From a virus: 35,150 nucleotides of DNA. Under the pieces are notes generated by a model. The model saw only the letters and a list, made by a program, of their open reading frames with translations. It was not told the origin of the DNA and did not search any database. Every line of letters begins with the position of its first letter. Positions within the stretch are counted from its first letter, which is position 1. The DNA is taken from positions 1 through 35,150 of IMG/VR virus record IMGVR_UViG_3300042465_004038. One strand, written 5' to 3'. Shown one piece after another: positions 22,806 through 29,980 of this stretch. The position numbers and the translations under genes were made by a program.

Positions 22806-23267
22806 CTATAAACTTTCTTTAGTCCAAATCATTCCAAATTTCTTACTTCTCTCAATCATAAAGGCTCTTGCCTCTTTTGAAGTTCCTACCATTGATGGCT
22901 TTACCTCCCCATCTATTTGAAAATTTAACATTGTAGATTGTAATTGAATTTTACCTTCTAAGTACATCTCAAACTCATCGTTAAAAGTTCTAACAAAAGC
23001 ACTATAAAATCCTCCATTAGTCAAAGAACCTCCATAAGATAAAGAACCTAACAATCTCAATCCTTCTTCTAAGGTATAAACTACAAAAAATCTATCATAG
23101 TCATATCCGTTACCTTTGTCTACTTTATAGAACTCAACATCACTATACTTGCTGAATCTGTCAACTGCTCTCTCCCATTCGCTTGGGTTATACTCTCTTT
23201 GTGAATCATTCTTAACTTCATGTGCGGTCATTCTTGATGCCATTGTTTTGTTTTGTACGTTTTTCAT
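22806..23267 (-). CDS. Hypothetical protein (153 aa)
   Basis: 153 residues. An N-terminal tail of about 25 polar residues precedes an alpha/beta domain with 'WERAVDRFSKYSDVEFYKVD', 'RFFVVYTLEEGLRLLGSLSY' and 'GGFYSAFVRTFNDEFEMYLE'. Not recognised. It has its own promoter-like element upstream (23301-23335) that is nearly the same as the one before the first gene of the early operon, suggesting strong early expression. Early proteins of this type are often host-takeover or anti-defence factors, but nothing in the sequence shows it. Confidence 0.65.
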   Translation of the reverse strand: MKNVQNKTMASRMTAHEVKNDSQREYNPSEWERAVDRFSKYSDVEFYKVDKGNGYDYDRFFVVYTLEEGLRLLGSLSYGGSLTNGGFYSAFVRTFNDEFEMYLEGKIQLQSTMLNFQIDGEVKPSMVGTSKEARAFMIERSKKFGMIWTKESL

Positions 23268-23300
23268 AATTTTTAGTTTTTTTTAGTTCGTTATTGTTCG

Positions 23301-23335
23301 GCAAAGGTGAGAATAAAAAAGTTAATAAAAAAATT
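23301..23335 (-). promoter_or_regulatory. Early promoter-like element, copy 2
   Basis: Minus strand has TTATTC, then CACCTTTGC, close to the Bacteroidota -7 box TAnnTTTG, and a T-rich upstream tract. The element and the leader to the ATG (AACTAAAAAAAACTAAAAATTATG) closely match those at 30202-30272. The -33 box is not obvious. Confidence 0.5.
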
Positions 23336-23386
23336 ATTTACGATTTATTTTTTAAATTATTTTTTAACGATCAGGAAAACAACAAA

Positions 23387-23782
23387 TTAAAATTTATTTA
23401 TTTTTTCTAGGATCTCTATTTTTTGCTCAAAATCTTTAATTTTGTCTAAAAAAATAAACTGCTCATTTTGAAGTCTCTTTGATTTAGCCCTGAATAAAAT
23501 ATTTTCATAATTAAACTTTGCAAATACCCTAGCGTTGAACTCCTGCATCCGGTAAAGTGTTTCAAGGTGCCTTAGGCCGTTATCCTTCTGAGTGCCTTGA
23601 GAATTTATCACCTTCATCTCAAAGTCTTCAATAAATGCGTTAAAATCCCAAAAATCGTGAAACAATATTGCGTTATGATTATTTGATCCAAACAATGAAA
23701 AATATTTATTTATCTCAATAAGTAAGTTTTTATATTCAAGACTTCTTATTTTTTCTATTTCTTTATACTCAGGTAATGTCAT
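23387..23782 (-). CDS. Hypothetical protein (131 aa), coiled-coil end
   Basis: 131 residues, helical throughout. It has an aromatic cluster 'AILFHDFWDFNAFIEDFEM' near residues 37-56 and a C-terminal coiled coil of Lys, Glu and Ile repeats (FLDKIKDFEQKIEILEKINK). Its start overlaps the stop of the DnaB-like ATPase gene by one base (TAATG), so a replication accessory role, such as a helicase loader, is possible from context. No family recognised. Confidence 0.6.
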   Translation of the reverse strand: MTLPEYKEIEKIRSLEYKNLLIEINKYFSLFGSNNHNAILFHDFWDFNAFIEDFEMKVINSQGTQKDNGLRHLETLYRMQEFNARVFAKFNYENILFRAKSKRLQNEQFIFLDKIKDFEQKIEILEKINKF

Positions 23783-24753
23783 TAGAATGGTATGTTAGGT
23801 TGGTAAAAAGATTCTACTTTACTTTTGTTATTATCAACGTTATTAAACGGTGTTGGTATATACCTTTGATAGCCTTCAAACTCTTCATAATACGCATTCT
23901 TTACTAGGTCAAATCCTAAACTGAACCGGCCTTTAATACCTACAATCTTTGGTTTTGCTTTTCTTATGTCTATATCAACTACATTAGACTGTATAAAGTT
24001 TCCATTATGTTCTATGTAATTTCTATGAATACAAATCAAACTCTGTGCCTTAGCATACCATACGGATCCGCCTTCAATCTCATCCGGCCTTGGTGCTCTA
24101 GGAAACTGCTCACCCTTTTCAACTGTCGGATTCCTAGCGTGACAAACCATTATGTTATGAATGTTATGATACTTCGCAAACCTATTCCACTTTGGTAAAG
24201 CATATTTTAAATACTCAGATATCAATCCATTGCCTTTTCCTTTTAGATCGTGGTCAAGATCGTTCCAATTATCAATTACTGCTAGATTACAATTATAAAG
24301 TTTCTTTGCTTCTTTTACGTATTCAAACCATTGCTCAAAACTTATTCCGGCCTCGTCATTACCTTCTATTACTGTGAAATACTCTTGAACAAAGGCTTTA
24401 GCGTTATACAATTCTTTTTCACTAATATAGTTTTTATGAGCCTTGTTCATTGATTTACCGGTCAAACAATGGATCAGTTCGCAATATATTTCGGCTGCCG
24501 TTCCTGTCTCAGGTGAATAAATAATTGGCCTCATTCCGTAATTAACTACCATTGATATAAGAAGTTGATACATAAATTGAGACTTTCCGCTTGTAGGATG
24601 GCCGTATAAAATAGTTGTGTTTCCTAGTCTAAGGTTGTAGTGATTCCTTGCTCCTTCAAATCCAATATAATATCCGGCTCTCATACCATTTTCATAAAGA
24701 TCCATAAACTCTGAATCAACTTTATTGTCGTTTATTTTTAAAATATTTACCAT
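23782..24753 (-). CDS. DnaB/RecA-type replicative helicase-like ATPase
   Basis: 323 residues. Walker A is GHPTSGKSQF (from residue 51). The Walker B strand is 'NLAVIDNWNDLD', and 'HNIHNIMVCHARNP' follows as the sensor strand, with the late loop 'EGGSVWYAKAQSLICIHRN' typical of DnaB-family ATPases. The helicase would unwind DNA at phage replication forks. Only the RecA-like ATPase core is present; the N-terminal domain of bacterial DnaB, which binds primase, is missing, so it is closer to Twinkle-type or short phage helicases. It lies directly after the DUF6291 gene (7-base overlap) and close to the DnaA-domain gene, forming a replication module. Confidence 0.85.
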   Translation of the reverse strand: MVNILKINDNKVDSEFMDLYENGMRAGYYIGFEGARNHYNLRLGNTTILYGHPTSGKSQFMYQLLISMVVNYGMRPIIYSPETGTAAEIYCELIHCLTGKSMNKAHKNYISEKELYNAKAFVQEYFTVIEGNDEAGISFEQWFEYVKEAKKLYNCNLAVIDNWNDLDHDLKGKGNGLISEYLKYALPKWNRFAKYHNIHNIMVCHARNPTVEKGEQFPRAPRPDEIEGGSVWYAKAQSLICIHRNYIEHNGNFIQSNVVDIDIRKAKPKIVGIKGRFSLGFDLVKNAYYEEFEGYQRYIPTPFNNVDNNKSKVESFYQPNIPF

Positions 24754-25349
24754 ATAATTTTTTTCTCCTCTATTTTATTTTCAGACTTGTTAAACTTCTT
24801 ATCATTACTTGACCAAGTTATAAGTCTCTTGTCTACTTCAAAAGTATTTTCCATAGCCATCCTCATTTTACCTTTGTCGTTCTTTTCTGACCAATACCTG
24901 TAAAATGAATTTAATATATCTTTTGAATACTTCTCTTTATACTTTGAAAGTTCATCTATAAATTCTTTATCAGTACATTTTTTATATTTAAATATTATTA
25001 CATTATCATTTACAGTAACAGTTACATTTAGGCTTTTTTGGCTTTCTAAAAAAAGGCTTGGGTTTTTTGGCTTTGGTTGGGTTTGTTCAATTATCTTAGG
25101 CCGGCCTCCTTTTTTACCGTTTAGTGATTGCTTTTCTTTAAATTTATCCCAAGTTGCTAGATCGCGTTTTAATTGTTGTTTAATCGGTTCAAAGCATAAA
25201 TCAACTAAGATATCATCAACGATCGGATTAAGGTCATTAACATACTCTAAAATGGTTAAAAAGAGTATTCCTGCTTTATCTTGCGGCATCTTTTTGATCG
25301 TGTGGATCAGATCCGCGTATAATATAAATGATTTTTTATTTTCTGCCAT
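24747..25349 (-). CDS. DUF6291-type replication-associated protein
   Basis: 200 residues from the ATG at 25349. A start 12 codons upstream would place its codons inside an intrinsic terminator stem and is rejected. The N-terminal domain ('KKSFILYADLIHTIKKMPQD', 'LFLTILEYVNDLNP', 'LCFEPIKQQLKRDLATWDKF') is the DUF6291 pattern common in Bacteroidota phages. A Lys/Gly/Pro linker (LNGKKGGRPKI) leads to a C-terminal helical part with 'FYRYWSEKNDKGKMRMAMEN', similar to ends of replication initiators or helicase loaders. It immediately precedes the helicase gene. The loader/initiator role is inferred. Confidence 0.75.
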   Translation of the reverse strand: MAENKKSFILYADLIHTIKKMPQDKAGILFLTILEYVNDLNPIVDDILVDLCFEPIKQQLKRDLATWDKFKEKQSLNGKKGGRPKIIEQTQPKPKNPSLFLESQKSLNVTVTVNDNVIIFKYKKCTDKEFIDELSKYKEKYSKDILNSFYRYWSEKNDKGKMRMAMENTFEVDKRLITWSSNDKKFNKSENKIEEKKIIW

Positions 25350-25362
25350 AGTTATAAAAATG

Positions 25363-25396
25363 AAAAAGCCCCAAACGTGTCGCATACGATTGAGGC
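25363..25396 (-). terminator. Intrinsic terminator/attenuator before the DUF6291 gene
   Basis: Minus strand: GCCTCAATCGT, 7-base loop, ACGTTTGGGGC (10 of 11 positions pair, with one G-T and one mismatch), then TTTTTC. It lies 14 bases upstream of the ATG at 25349. It may partly stop transcription between the DnaA-like and helicase genes. Confidence 0.75.
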
Positions 25397-25479
25397 AATT
25401 TCTATAATCAACTTTGGAAAATTTTTTATAGGAGAGTTATTAAGATGCGACCAAAATAACACTTGCAAAATTAATATTT

Positions 25480-25659
25480 CTACCTGACTATTATTAACTT
25501 TTTATCAACAAGTAGCTGATTAAAATAATCCTTAGTGTAATTCATAACAGGCAAATAATATCCTTCATCCTCACAGATTAATACTACTGTGTCGTATAAG
25601 GTAAATTTACATTTAAAAATTTTCTTATGTTTAAGATCTTTTATTTTTTGTGGTTTCAT
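25480..25659 (-). CDS. Small hypothetical protein (59 aa)
   Basis: A 59-codon frame, MKPQKIKDLKHKKIF onward, ending LLVDKKLIIVR. It begins one base after the stop of the DnaA-domain gene (TAATATG spacing, seen elsewhere in this genome), which strongly supports translation. Basic N-terminus, then an alternating 'KFTLYDTVVLICEDEGYYLP' beta segment. No family recognised. The 94 bases between its stop and the terminator hold no further gene. Confidence 0.6.
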   Translation of the reverse strand: MKPQKIKDLKHKKIFKCKFTLYDTVVLICEDEGYYLPVMNYTKDYFNQLLVDKKLIIVR

Positions 25660-25660
25660 A

Positions 25661-26107
25661 TTAGTAAAGTATTTGGTTTATGTTTTCTGTAATTCTATTA
25701 AATTTGATAGCAAATCTTTTATCAGTCTCAATTAAGTTTTCAACGGATCGGATTGCGTGAATAATCGTTGTATGATCTTTTCCGTATGAATCCTGCTCGT
25801 GTGTTCTGCTAGTCATATAAAACATACCGATCTCATCCAATGATAGCAAAGTATGTTTCCTGATTAAGTACATTGATATTTGTCTAGGTTCAACTAAAGA
25901 TCTAACTCTAGTAGAAAGTATTAATTGACTGCTTTCAATTCCAAATTCTGCAGCGCATATACCTATTATCATTTTACCTATTTCGCTATTACCTAGTAAA
26001 TCAATATTTTTTTTAATAAATAACTTGCAAGGCACTCCGGATTCTTTTTGAATATCCTTTTCTGCTTTCTCAATTATCCATTGTATAATTTTTTCTTTAT
26101 CTTCCAT
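25661..26107 (-). CDS. DnaA domain IV-type DNA-binding protein
   Basis: 148 residues. The C-terminal half is a clear DnaA domain IV: 'RSLVEPRQISMYLIRKHTLL' then 'LSLDEIGMFY' and 'YGKDHTTIIHAIRSVENLIE' (compare the DHTTV-type signature of bacterial DnaA that contacts DnaA boxes). The N-terminal half is helical and unrelated to the AAA+ ATPase, which is absent. So the phage has only the origin-binding part. It may bind DnaA-box-like sites to start phage replication, or compete with host DnaA. It overlaps the NinG gene by 11 bases and lies upstream of the DUF6291 and helicase genes. The domain call is strong; origin binding is inferred. Confidence 0.85.
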   Translation of the reverse strand: MEDKEKIIQWIIEKAEKDIQKESGVPCKLFIKKNIDLLGNSEIGKMIIGICAAEFGIESSQLILSTRVRSLVEPRQISMYLIRKHTLLSLDEIGMFYMTSRTHEQDSYGKDHTTIIHAIRSVENLIETDKRFAIKFNRITENINQILY

Positions 26108-26624
26108 ATTTCTTATATTTGTTTTTTATAAATTCTAATTCAATATCACTCCATTTAAATGTTCTAGTATCTTGTGCTAGTAATTCTAGATCCTTTACTT
26201 TTTGTTCTCCAAACCTTATTACCAATCCGGCTCTATAATTACTCTCGTTACCGTTTAAATATGTATTACACTTTCTGCATTGCTTATGAACATTCATTTC
26301 GTGGAATATAACACCCCTGTATAATTCTGCTTTTTTGTAATGGCCGCCATCCCATAGCTTAGTTTCTTTTACATTACAACTTATACAAGGTGAATCTTTG
26401 TCTCGCATCCGGATCCACCTTTGAAATATGACCTTGACATCATTTACTCGTTGCGTATATGTCTTCATTTTTTGTAGCTTTACTTTTTTCTCAAGTTTTG
26501 CTATGTTACTTTTGACAGGTTTGCTAAAAGCAAGTTCTATTGCACATTTAGCACAACAAACAGTTTGAGTGCTTTTAAACGGTGTAAAAACAGTTTTACA
26601 TACTTTGCATTTTTTATCTTTCAT
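26097..26624 (-). CDS. ninG: NinG-family recombination protein
   Basis: 175 residues. The N-terminal zinc ribbon 'CKVCKTVFTPFKSTQTVCCA' with CxxC at both ends is followed by a coiled helix and a second part with 'SPCISCNV', 'GGHYKKAELYRGVIFHEMNV' and 'HKQCRKCNTYLNGNESNYRA'. The His/Asn/Cys pattern is that of an HNH-like fold. This is the lambda NinG (Rap) type, a Holliday-junction or branched-DNA endonuclease linked to phage recombination. It lies in the recombination block with ERF, YqaJ and an OB-fold protein. Length is close to lambda NinG (about 200 residues). Confidence 0.88.
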   Translation of the reverse strand: MKDKKCKVCKTVFTPFKSTQTVCCAKCAIELAFSKPVKSNIAKLEKKVKLQKMKTYTQRVNDVKVIFQRWIRMRDKDSPCISCNVKETKLWDGGHYKKAELYRGVIFHEMNVHKQCRKCNTYLNGNESNYRAGLVIRFGEQKVKDLELLAQDTRTFKWSDIELEFIKNKYKKYGR

Positions 26625-26633
26625 ATTTAATTA

Positions 26634-26656
26634 GGGGTGGCAGTTTATACCACCCC
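26634..26656 (-). other. Intergenic stem-loop
   Basis: Perfect 7-bp stem GGGGTGG / CCACCCC with a 9-base loop; flanking AATTA and TTAATT extend it with a small bulge. It fills the gap between the OB-fold gene stop and the ninG start. No T run follows, so an mRNA-stability or attenuation role is likelier than termination. Confidence 0.65.
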
Positions 26657-26662
26657 ATTAAT

Positions 26663-26950
26663 TTAGAATGGCAGATCTGTTGCAGGCCTGCTCAAGTTTG
26701 TAGCAGTCAAGTTTGTAAATCTTCTACCGTTGCTCAATCTGCTTTCGGCAGTAAATGTAACTTCAAGATTGCTTCCAATCTCGTGTCCTTCTAGTTCCTC
26801 TAATTTTAATAATCCAAATTCTATTTCTTTTGGATATTTCTCTTCAGGAGTTACTATTACAAATTGAACTTTACTCCACTCTTTACCGGCTTTCGTAGTG
26901 CCTGTGATTACTTCGCTTATTGCGATGATTTTTCCTTTTTGCTTATACAT
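26663..26950 (-). CDS. DUF3127-like OB-fold single-strand DNA-binding protein
   Basis: 95 residues. The pattern 'KGKIIAISEVITGTTKAGKE' then 'WSKVQFVIVTPEEKYPKEIE' and 'GSNLEVTFTAESRLSNGRRF' matches DUF3127, an OB-fold family common in Bacteroidota and their phages. It ends in ATDLPF, similar to the acidic, Phe-terminated tip of bacterial SSB that recruits partner proteins. It probably coats single-stranded DNA in phage recombination or replication. Neighbours are the YqaJ exonuclease gene (1-base gap) upstream and ninG downstream. Confidence 0.8.
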   Translation of the reverse strand: MYKQKGKIIAISEVITGTTKAGKEWSKVQFVIVTPEEKYPKEIEFGLLKLEELEGHEIGSNLEVTFTAESRLSNGRRFTNLTATNLSRPATDLPF

Positions 26951-26951
26951 A

Positions 26952-27641
26952 CTATATTATTGGTTTGGTTAATATTTCAATTAATTTATCTCTTTGTTCT
27001 GATGCTATTTTTACCTCATCTAGGATCCTTTGTTGTACTTCAGGATCCGCTTTTACAATTTTGTAAAATATCCTAGTTTCTAGTGGTAGATCTATTTCTA
27101 TTTTATTTCCATCAAAATCGTAATTGGTTGATGTTAAATACCTGACTAAATAATGCAGATCTACACTAGGCAAACCTAGTTTTATGTTATGTAGACTTAA
27201 AGACATCATTTGCATCTGTGCTTGATAAAAATAGGCTTTAGGAATGTTTTGAAATTCCGGCTTGCAATCATTTATAATCATTAACTTCTGTTCAAAAAAC
27301 TTTTCTGTAGGGCATTTTAGATCTATGCTAGCAACTATAATTCCGTCAAAATCATATAAAGCAGCATCCGGTGTACTACCGCAATCATCGTTAATTGGAA
27401 AATACTCTGAATCTAAGTATCTAGCATCTAAGTTAGTTACCTCAATAAATGATTCTAAGGCTTCTAGTTCATTTATATTTCCATGCTCTGTATGTTTACT
27501 TGAAAATGACTTTGCGTATCCTCTAATGCTCTCTATTGCCTTATCCATTATATATGAATCTCTAGTTGCTCCTTTACCGCCAACAAATAAATTCGATACG
27601 GTTGATGCAGTAAATTTACCTAGTCTATGATTACTTAGCAT
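26952..27641 (-). CDS. YqaJ-type recombination exonuclease (PD-(D/E)XK)
   Basis: 229 residues. N-terminal 'LGKFTASTVSNLFVGGKG' is the usual substrate-side helix of YqaJ/lambda-exonuclease proteins. 'HGNINELEALESF' carries a conserved Glu. 'GSTPDAALYD' supplies the catalytic Asp and 'VASIDLKCP' the D-x-K strand; 'KAYFYQAQMQMMSL' is the late Gln helix. Together these form the PD-(D/E)XK nuclease core that resects double-stranded ends for annealing. It follows the ERF gene with an 11-base overlap, giving a two-component recombination system like lambda Exo-Beta. Confidence 0.88.
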   Translation of the reverse strand: MLSNHRLGKFTASTVSNLFVGGKGATRDSYIMDKAIESIRGYAKSFSSKHTEHGNINELEALESFIEVTNLDARYLDSEYFPINDDCGSTPDAALYDFDGIIVASIDLKCPTEKFFEQKLMIINDCKPEFQNIPKAYFYQAQMQMMSLSLHNIKLGLPSVDLHYLVRYLTSTNYDFDGNKIEIDLPLETRIFYKIVKADPEVQQRILDEVKIASEQRDKLIEILTKPII

Positions 27642-28149
27642 TTAATAGTTCCTCAACTTGTTTAGTTAAAAAATACTTTGCTTTTACCTTAGCTAGATCA
27701 CCGCCTTTTTTTATGTAATCTATTGCATCTTCAAACGCTTGTGTATTTTGCGCTAACGTCGGCTTTGAATTAGTTACATTTTGATTGTCGGCATCGGCTT
27801 CTGTCTCATCAATTAAAAATAATCCATTAAGCGCATACTTTCGTGCGTAGCTGCTTGCCGTTCCGGTGCCCTGTTCTGAGGACATACCTTTATGTTCACT
27901 AGTTTCTGCAAATCCGCTACAATCAACAAAATACTCGTCAACTCTTATAGTTGCAGTTGCTTTAACAAATATTTTTGTTCCAAGTTGTATAACGTCATCA
28001 CTAATAGTTAGTATTGCATTATACTTCTTTAAAATAGGCTTTACGGCCTCAAGTATATCCTCTGCGGATCTATACTTGTACTTTCCAAAATTGTTGTAGT
28101 TGCCTTTTGGCACTTTTAGTTCTGCTTGAATTTTAATTAAATTTTCCAT
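27631..28149 (-). CDS. erf: ERF-family single-strand annealing protein
   Basis: 172 residues. 'KIQAELKVPKGNYNNFGKYK' leads to 'YRSAEDILEAVKPILKKYNA' and the core 'EQGTGTASSYARKYALNGLF' with 'LIDETEADADNQ', which is the signature of the ERF superfamily (P22 Erf and relatives). These proteins form rings on single-stranded DNA and anneal complementary strands during phage recombination or genome circularisation. The C-terminal 45 residues are variable and may contact partners. Coupled by overlap to the YqaJ nuclease gene. Confidence 0.9.
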   Translation of the reverse strand: MENLIKIQAELKVPKGNYNNFGKYKYRSAEDILEAVKPILKKYNAILTISDDVIQLGTKIFVKATATIRVDEYFVDCSGFAETSEHKGMSSEQGTGTASSYARKYALNGLFLIDETEADADNQNVTNSKPTLAQNTQAFEDAIDYIKKGGDLAKVKAKYFLTKQVEELLNAK

Positions 28150-28166
28150 TGTTTTTTTTGTTTGTT

Positions 28167-28427
28167 TTAGATTAATTGTAAGTAATTTTCTATAAATATT
28201 AATTGTAAGTATGTATTTTTTAACTGCTTTATGTTTAAAAATATTTTTTTACTCAATTTATTTTTTCGCAAGATAGCTTTTTTATTTGATTCCTCGTTAT
28301 CTATCTCTTGAATTATTTTTCTAAGTTCCTTATTTTCAGCCTCTAAAAATTTTTTATTGAACTCAAGTTGTGTTCTAAGTGATAAAACTTTAAATTTATC
28401 CTGCAGATCTTTTAATTTTTCTTCCAT
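28167..28427 (-). CDS. Coiled-coil hypothetical protein (86 aa)
   Basis: 86 residues: a long Lys/Glu/Leu coiled coil (about 1-50, 'LKDLQDKFKVLSLRTQLEF'), then a basic, hydrophobic C-terminus. The last residues repeat (TYLQLIFIEN, YLQLI), reflecting a 14-base direct repeat (28171-28184 and 28198-28211, 27-base period). No family recognised. It lies just upstream of the ERF gene. Confidence 0.55.
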   Translation of the reverse strand: MEEKLKDLQDKFKVLSLRTQLEFNKKFLEAENKELRKIIQEIDNEESNKKAILRKNKLSKKIFLNIKQLKNTYLQLIFIENYLQLI

Positions 28428-28429
28428 AG

Positions 28430-28615
28430 TTAATATAAATAATTAAGTACGCATTCATAAACAAATCCTGAGTTGCAATTTAGATCCTCTAGTTGCTCTT
28501 CTGTTAGTTCTACTCCATCGTATTCTGCAGATTCAATAAAAGCATCGCAAAAATCAGGATAATCATTGGTGTCTATTCCACCTAGTTGTATGTTTGTTAT
28601 TTTATCTAGTTCCAT
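28430..28615 (-). CDS. Small acidic conserved phage protein (61 aa)
   Basis: 61 residues, very acidic: 'IQLGGIDTNDYPDFCDAFIE' then 'ELTEEQLEDLNCNSGFVYE'. I recall this pattern (GID-x-x-DYPDFCDAFI with a following LT-x-E-x-L-x-x-LN) in many Bacteroidota phages, where function is not known. The start overlaps the 55-residue gene upstream by 10 bases. Confidence 0.7.
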   Translation of the reverse strand: MELDKITNIQLGGIDTNDYPDFCDAFIESAEYDGVELTEEQLEDLNCNSGFVYECVLNYLY

Positions 28616-28773
28616 TTTTGTTTTTTTATTTGATTTTTTAGTTCTGAAATATTAATTAGCAGGTAATCCGCTTGTTTTGCTTTATAAATATTATTTTCTT
28701 TAGCTGCATAAACTCTATATCTTTCAATCCTCTCTTCTCTTTGTTTTAATGTATCTAATCTACTTATTTGCAT
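28606..28773 (-). CDS. Small coiled-coil protein (55 aa)
   Basis: A 55-codon frame, MQISRLDTLKQREERIERYR onward, filling what would otherwise be a 144-base gap. It overlaps the gene before it by 14 bases and the gene after it by 10, as most genes here do, which supports it. Strongly basic and helical with a Lys-rich end (LKNQIKKQKWN). No family recognised. Confidence 0.55.
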   Translation of the reverse strand: MQISRLDTLKQREERIERYRVYAAKENNIYKAKQADYLLINISELKNQIKKQKWN

Positions 28774-28957
28774 CTCTAATCTCCTTTTTTAAATTGTCAA
28801 CTAATAATGTTTGTAATCTCCATTGATTTACTGCTTTACCTAGTTCAATAAATTCCTGTTCATCGGCTTCTGAGTTGTGTGTTATCTCTAAGCACTTATT
28901 ATAATGTTTCCAATATAATACTAGGATCTCTTCTTGTTTTTTTAGTTCTGTATTCAT
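28760..28957 (-). CDS. Small hypothetical protein (65 aa)
   Basis: 65 residues, helical: 'KKQEEILVLYWKHYNKCLEI' and 'EADEQEFIELGKAVNQWRLQ'. Likely a helical hairpin. Its start overlaps the end of the 79-residue gene by 4 bases (ATGA type). Not recognised. Confidence 0.6.
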   Translation of the reverse strand: MNTELKKQEEILVLYWKHYNKCLEITHNSEADEQEFIELGKAVNQWRLQTLLVDNLKKEIRDANK

Positions 28958-29193
28958 TCTTTATATCCTCCATCTGTGTTGTAAAACTCGGTTAATATTG
29001 CAGGTGCATTTTGTCCTAATGCTAATTTTATAGTCATTACATAAGCATTCTTGCATAGTGTTGGAGATTCGCTTATTAACTGTTTTAAAATGGTTTGAAA
29101 CTGAACTCCCATTTTATCGGCAATATATCCAATTGCTTCTTGACTTTCTAGTAGTGATAAAACTACTTCTTTTTTTAATCGTTCTTTTTGCAT
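28954..29193 (-). CDS. Small HTH-like protein (79 aa)
   Basis: 79 residues. The segment 'SQEAIGYIADKMGVQFQTIL' (about 17-36) has the spacing of a helix-turn-helix, followed by 'ESPTLCKNAYVMTIKLALGQ'. It could bind DNA, but no wing or further domain is visible. It overlaps the preceding HTH-like gene by 19 bases. Not recognised as a named family. Confidence 0.55.
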   Translation of the reverse strand: MQKERLKKEVVLSLLESQEAIGYIADKMGVQFQTILKQLISESPTLCKNAYVMTIKLALGQNAPAILTEFYNTDGGYKE

Positions 29194-29399
29194 AATCGTA
29201 ATATGTATGATTTTTTTGTTTTTCTATTTGTATAAAGTCTTTGATTGTAGGCTGCTCTACTTACTGATGTTGTAGGTATAGATAGCATTCTTGCAGCCAT
29301 ACTAATACTTACTCCGGTTGCTATCAGATCTTTTGTTGCGCTAAATATATCAATTAATGTAGGCGCAAAATTTAATTCATAACGTTCTAGTGGTGTCAT
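29175..29399 (-). CDS. Small HTH-like protein (74 aa)
   Basis: 74 residues. The central 'LIATGVSISMAARMLSIPTT' then 'SVSRAAYNQRLYTNRKTKKS' forms a clear helix-turn-helix with a basic tail (YILRLCKKND), as in small DNA-binding regulators. The start overlaps the previous gene by 4 bases. It may regulate early transcription. Two neighbouring genes with HTH-like segments may have arisen by duplication, but their sequences are not obviously similar. Confidence 0.6.
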   Translation of the reverse strand: MTPLERYELNFAPTLIDIFSATKDLIATGVSISMAARMLSIPTTSVSRAAYNQRLYTNRKTKKSYILRLCKKND

Positions 29400-29653
29400 A
29401 TAGATGTTTTCTCCATTAGTATTGTTACTACTTCATTAAACTTTAAATCAAACTCTTCTTGAGTACCTACTTCTTTATCAATTAATGCAATACTTGTATA
29501 ACTCATAGCTATTGCTTCGCTATCTTTTGCAAAACATACTTGTACTGCTTGCTCTTCGCTTATTATTTTATAATAATAGCAAATGTTTTTTCTGTACGCA
29601 GGCAAATCTATTTGATGCGTCTCTTGGATTGTTTTGTTTACTGTAATTTCCAT
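29396..29653 (-). CDS. Hypothetical protein (85 aa)
   Basis: 85 residues, alpha/beta: 'MEITVNKTIQETHQIDLPAY', 'CYYYKIISEEQAVQVCFAKD' and 'EFDLKFNEVVTILMEKTS'. Similar small proteins occur in Bacteroidota phages but without function. The leader ends AAAAAAACAATGG. Not otherwise recognised. Confidence 0.6.
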   Translation of the reverse strand: MEITVNKTIQETHQIDLPAYRKNICYYYKIISEEQAVQVCFAKDSEAIAMSYTSIALIDKEVGTQEEFDLKFNEVVTILMEKTSI

Positions 29654-29667
29654 TGTTTTTTTATTTG

Positions 29668-29769
29668 TTAGTCGTGTGTGATTAATAATACTACATAAGC
29701 CATTAGGAACATAGCTACTACAAGTAATGCTCCTAAAAAGATCTCTAAAATTTCGTTGTGATTTTTCAT
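29668..29769 (-). CDS. Single-span small membrane protein (33 aa)
   Basis: A 33-codon frame, MKNHNEILEIFLGALLVVAM onward, with a single membrane segment over about residues 9-30 and short polar ends. It starts two bases after the stop of the 67-residue gene (TAAATATG), the close spacing seen for real genes here. Role unknown; early phage microproteins of this kind often act on the host envelope. Confidence 0.55.
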   Translation of the reverse strand: MKNHNEILEIFLGALLVVAMFLMAYVVLLITHD

Positions 29770-29771
29770 AT

Positions 29772-29975
29772 TTATCCGGCTTTACAAATTCTTTTTAATT
29801 CTGTTAGATCCATTACTCTTGGTAGATCGTTATTTCTAGTTAGATCTATTAAAGGCATATTGTTCGTATAACAAGTGTACTCTTTACCTGTAACAGGGCT
29901 AAAATAGGTTACATAATAATGGCCGTATCCATAAGGCCTGAATCTAAAATCTGTTTTTTTAATTTTTGCTTTCAT
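29772..29975 (-). CDS. Small basic hypothetical protein (67 aa)
   Basis: 67 residues: 'KKTDFRFRPYGYGHYYVTYF', then 'SPVTGKEYTCYTNNMPLIDL' and a helical end 'DLTELKRICKAG'. The pattern (GYGHYYVTYxSPxTGKxY) is familiar from Bacteroidota phages as a short beta-hairpin protein of unknown role. It follows the 73-residue gene by 5 bases. Confidence 0.65.
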   Translation of the reverse strand: MKAKIKKTDFRFRPYGYGHYYVTYFSPVTGKEYTCYTNNMPLIDLTRNNDLPRVMDLTELKRICKAG

Positions 29976-29980
29976 AATTT

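Noticed and set aside
25350-25385. Upstream start for the DUF6291 gene (MRHVWGFF)
   Set aside because: These codons fall in an intrinsic terminator stem and its T run; the ATG at 25349 begins the conserved domain.
25500-25512. TTATCAACA as a DnaA box
   Set aside because: A single 8-of-9 match lying in a small gene, with no cluster around it.
28171-28211. 14-base direct repeat at the end of the coiled-coil gene
   Set aside because: Two copies only, in frame with a 9-codon period inside the coding sequence; probably a small duplication without regulatory meaning.
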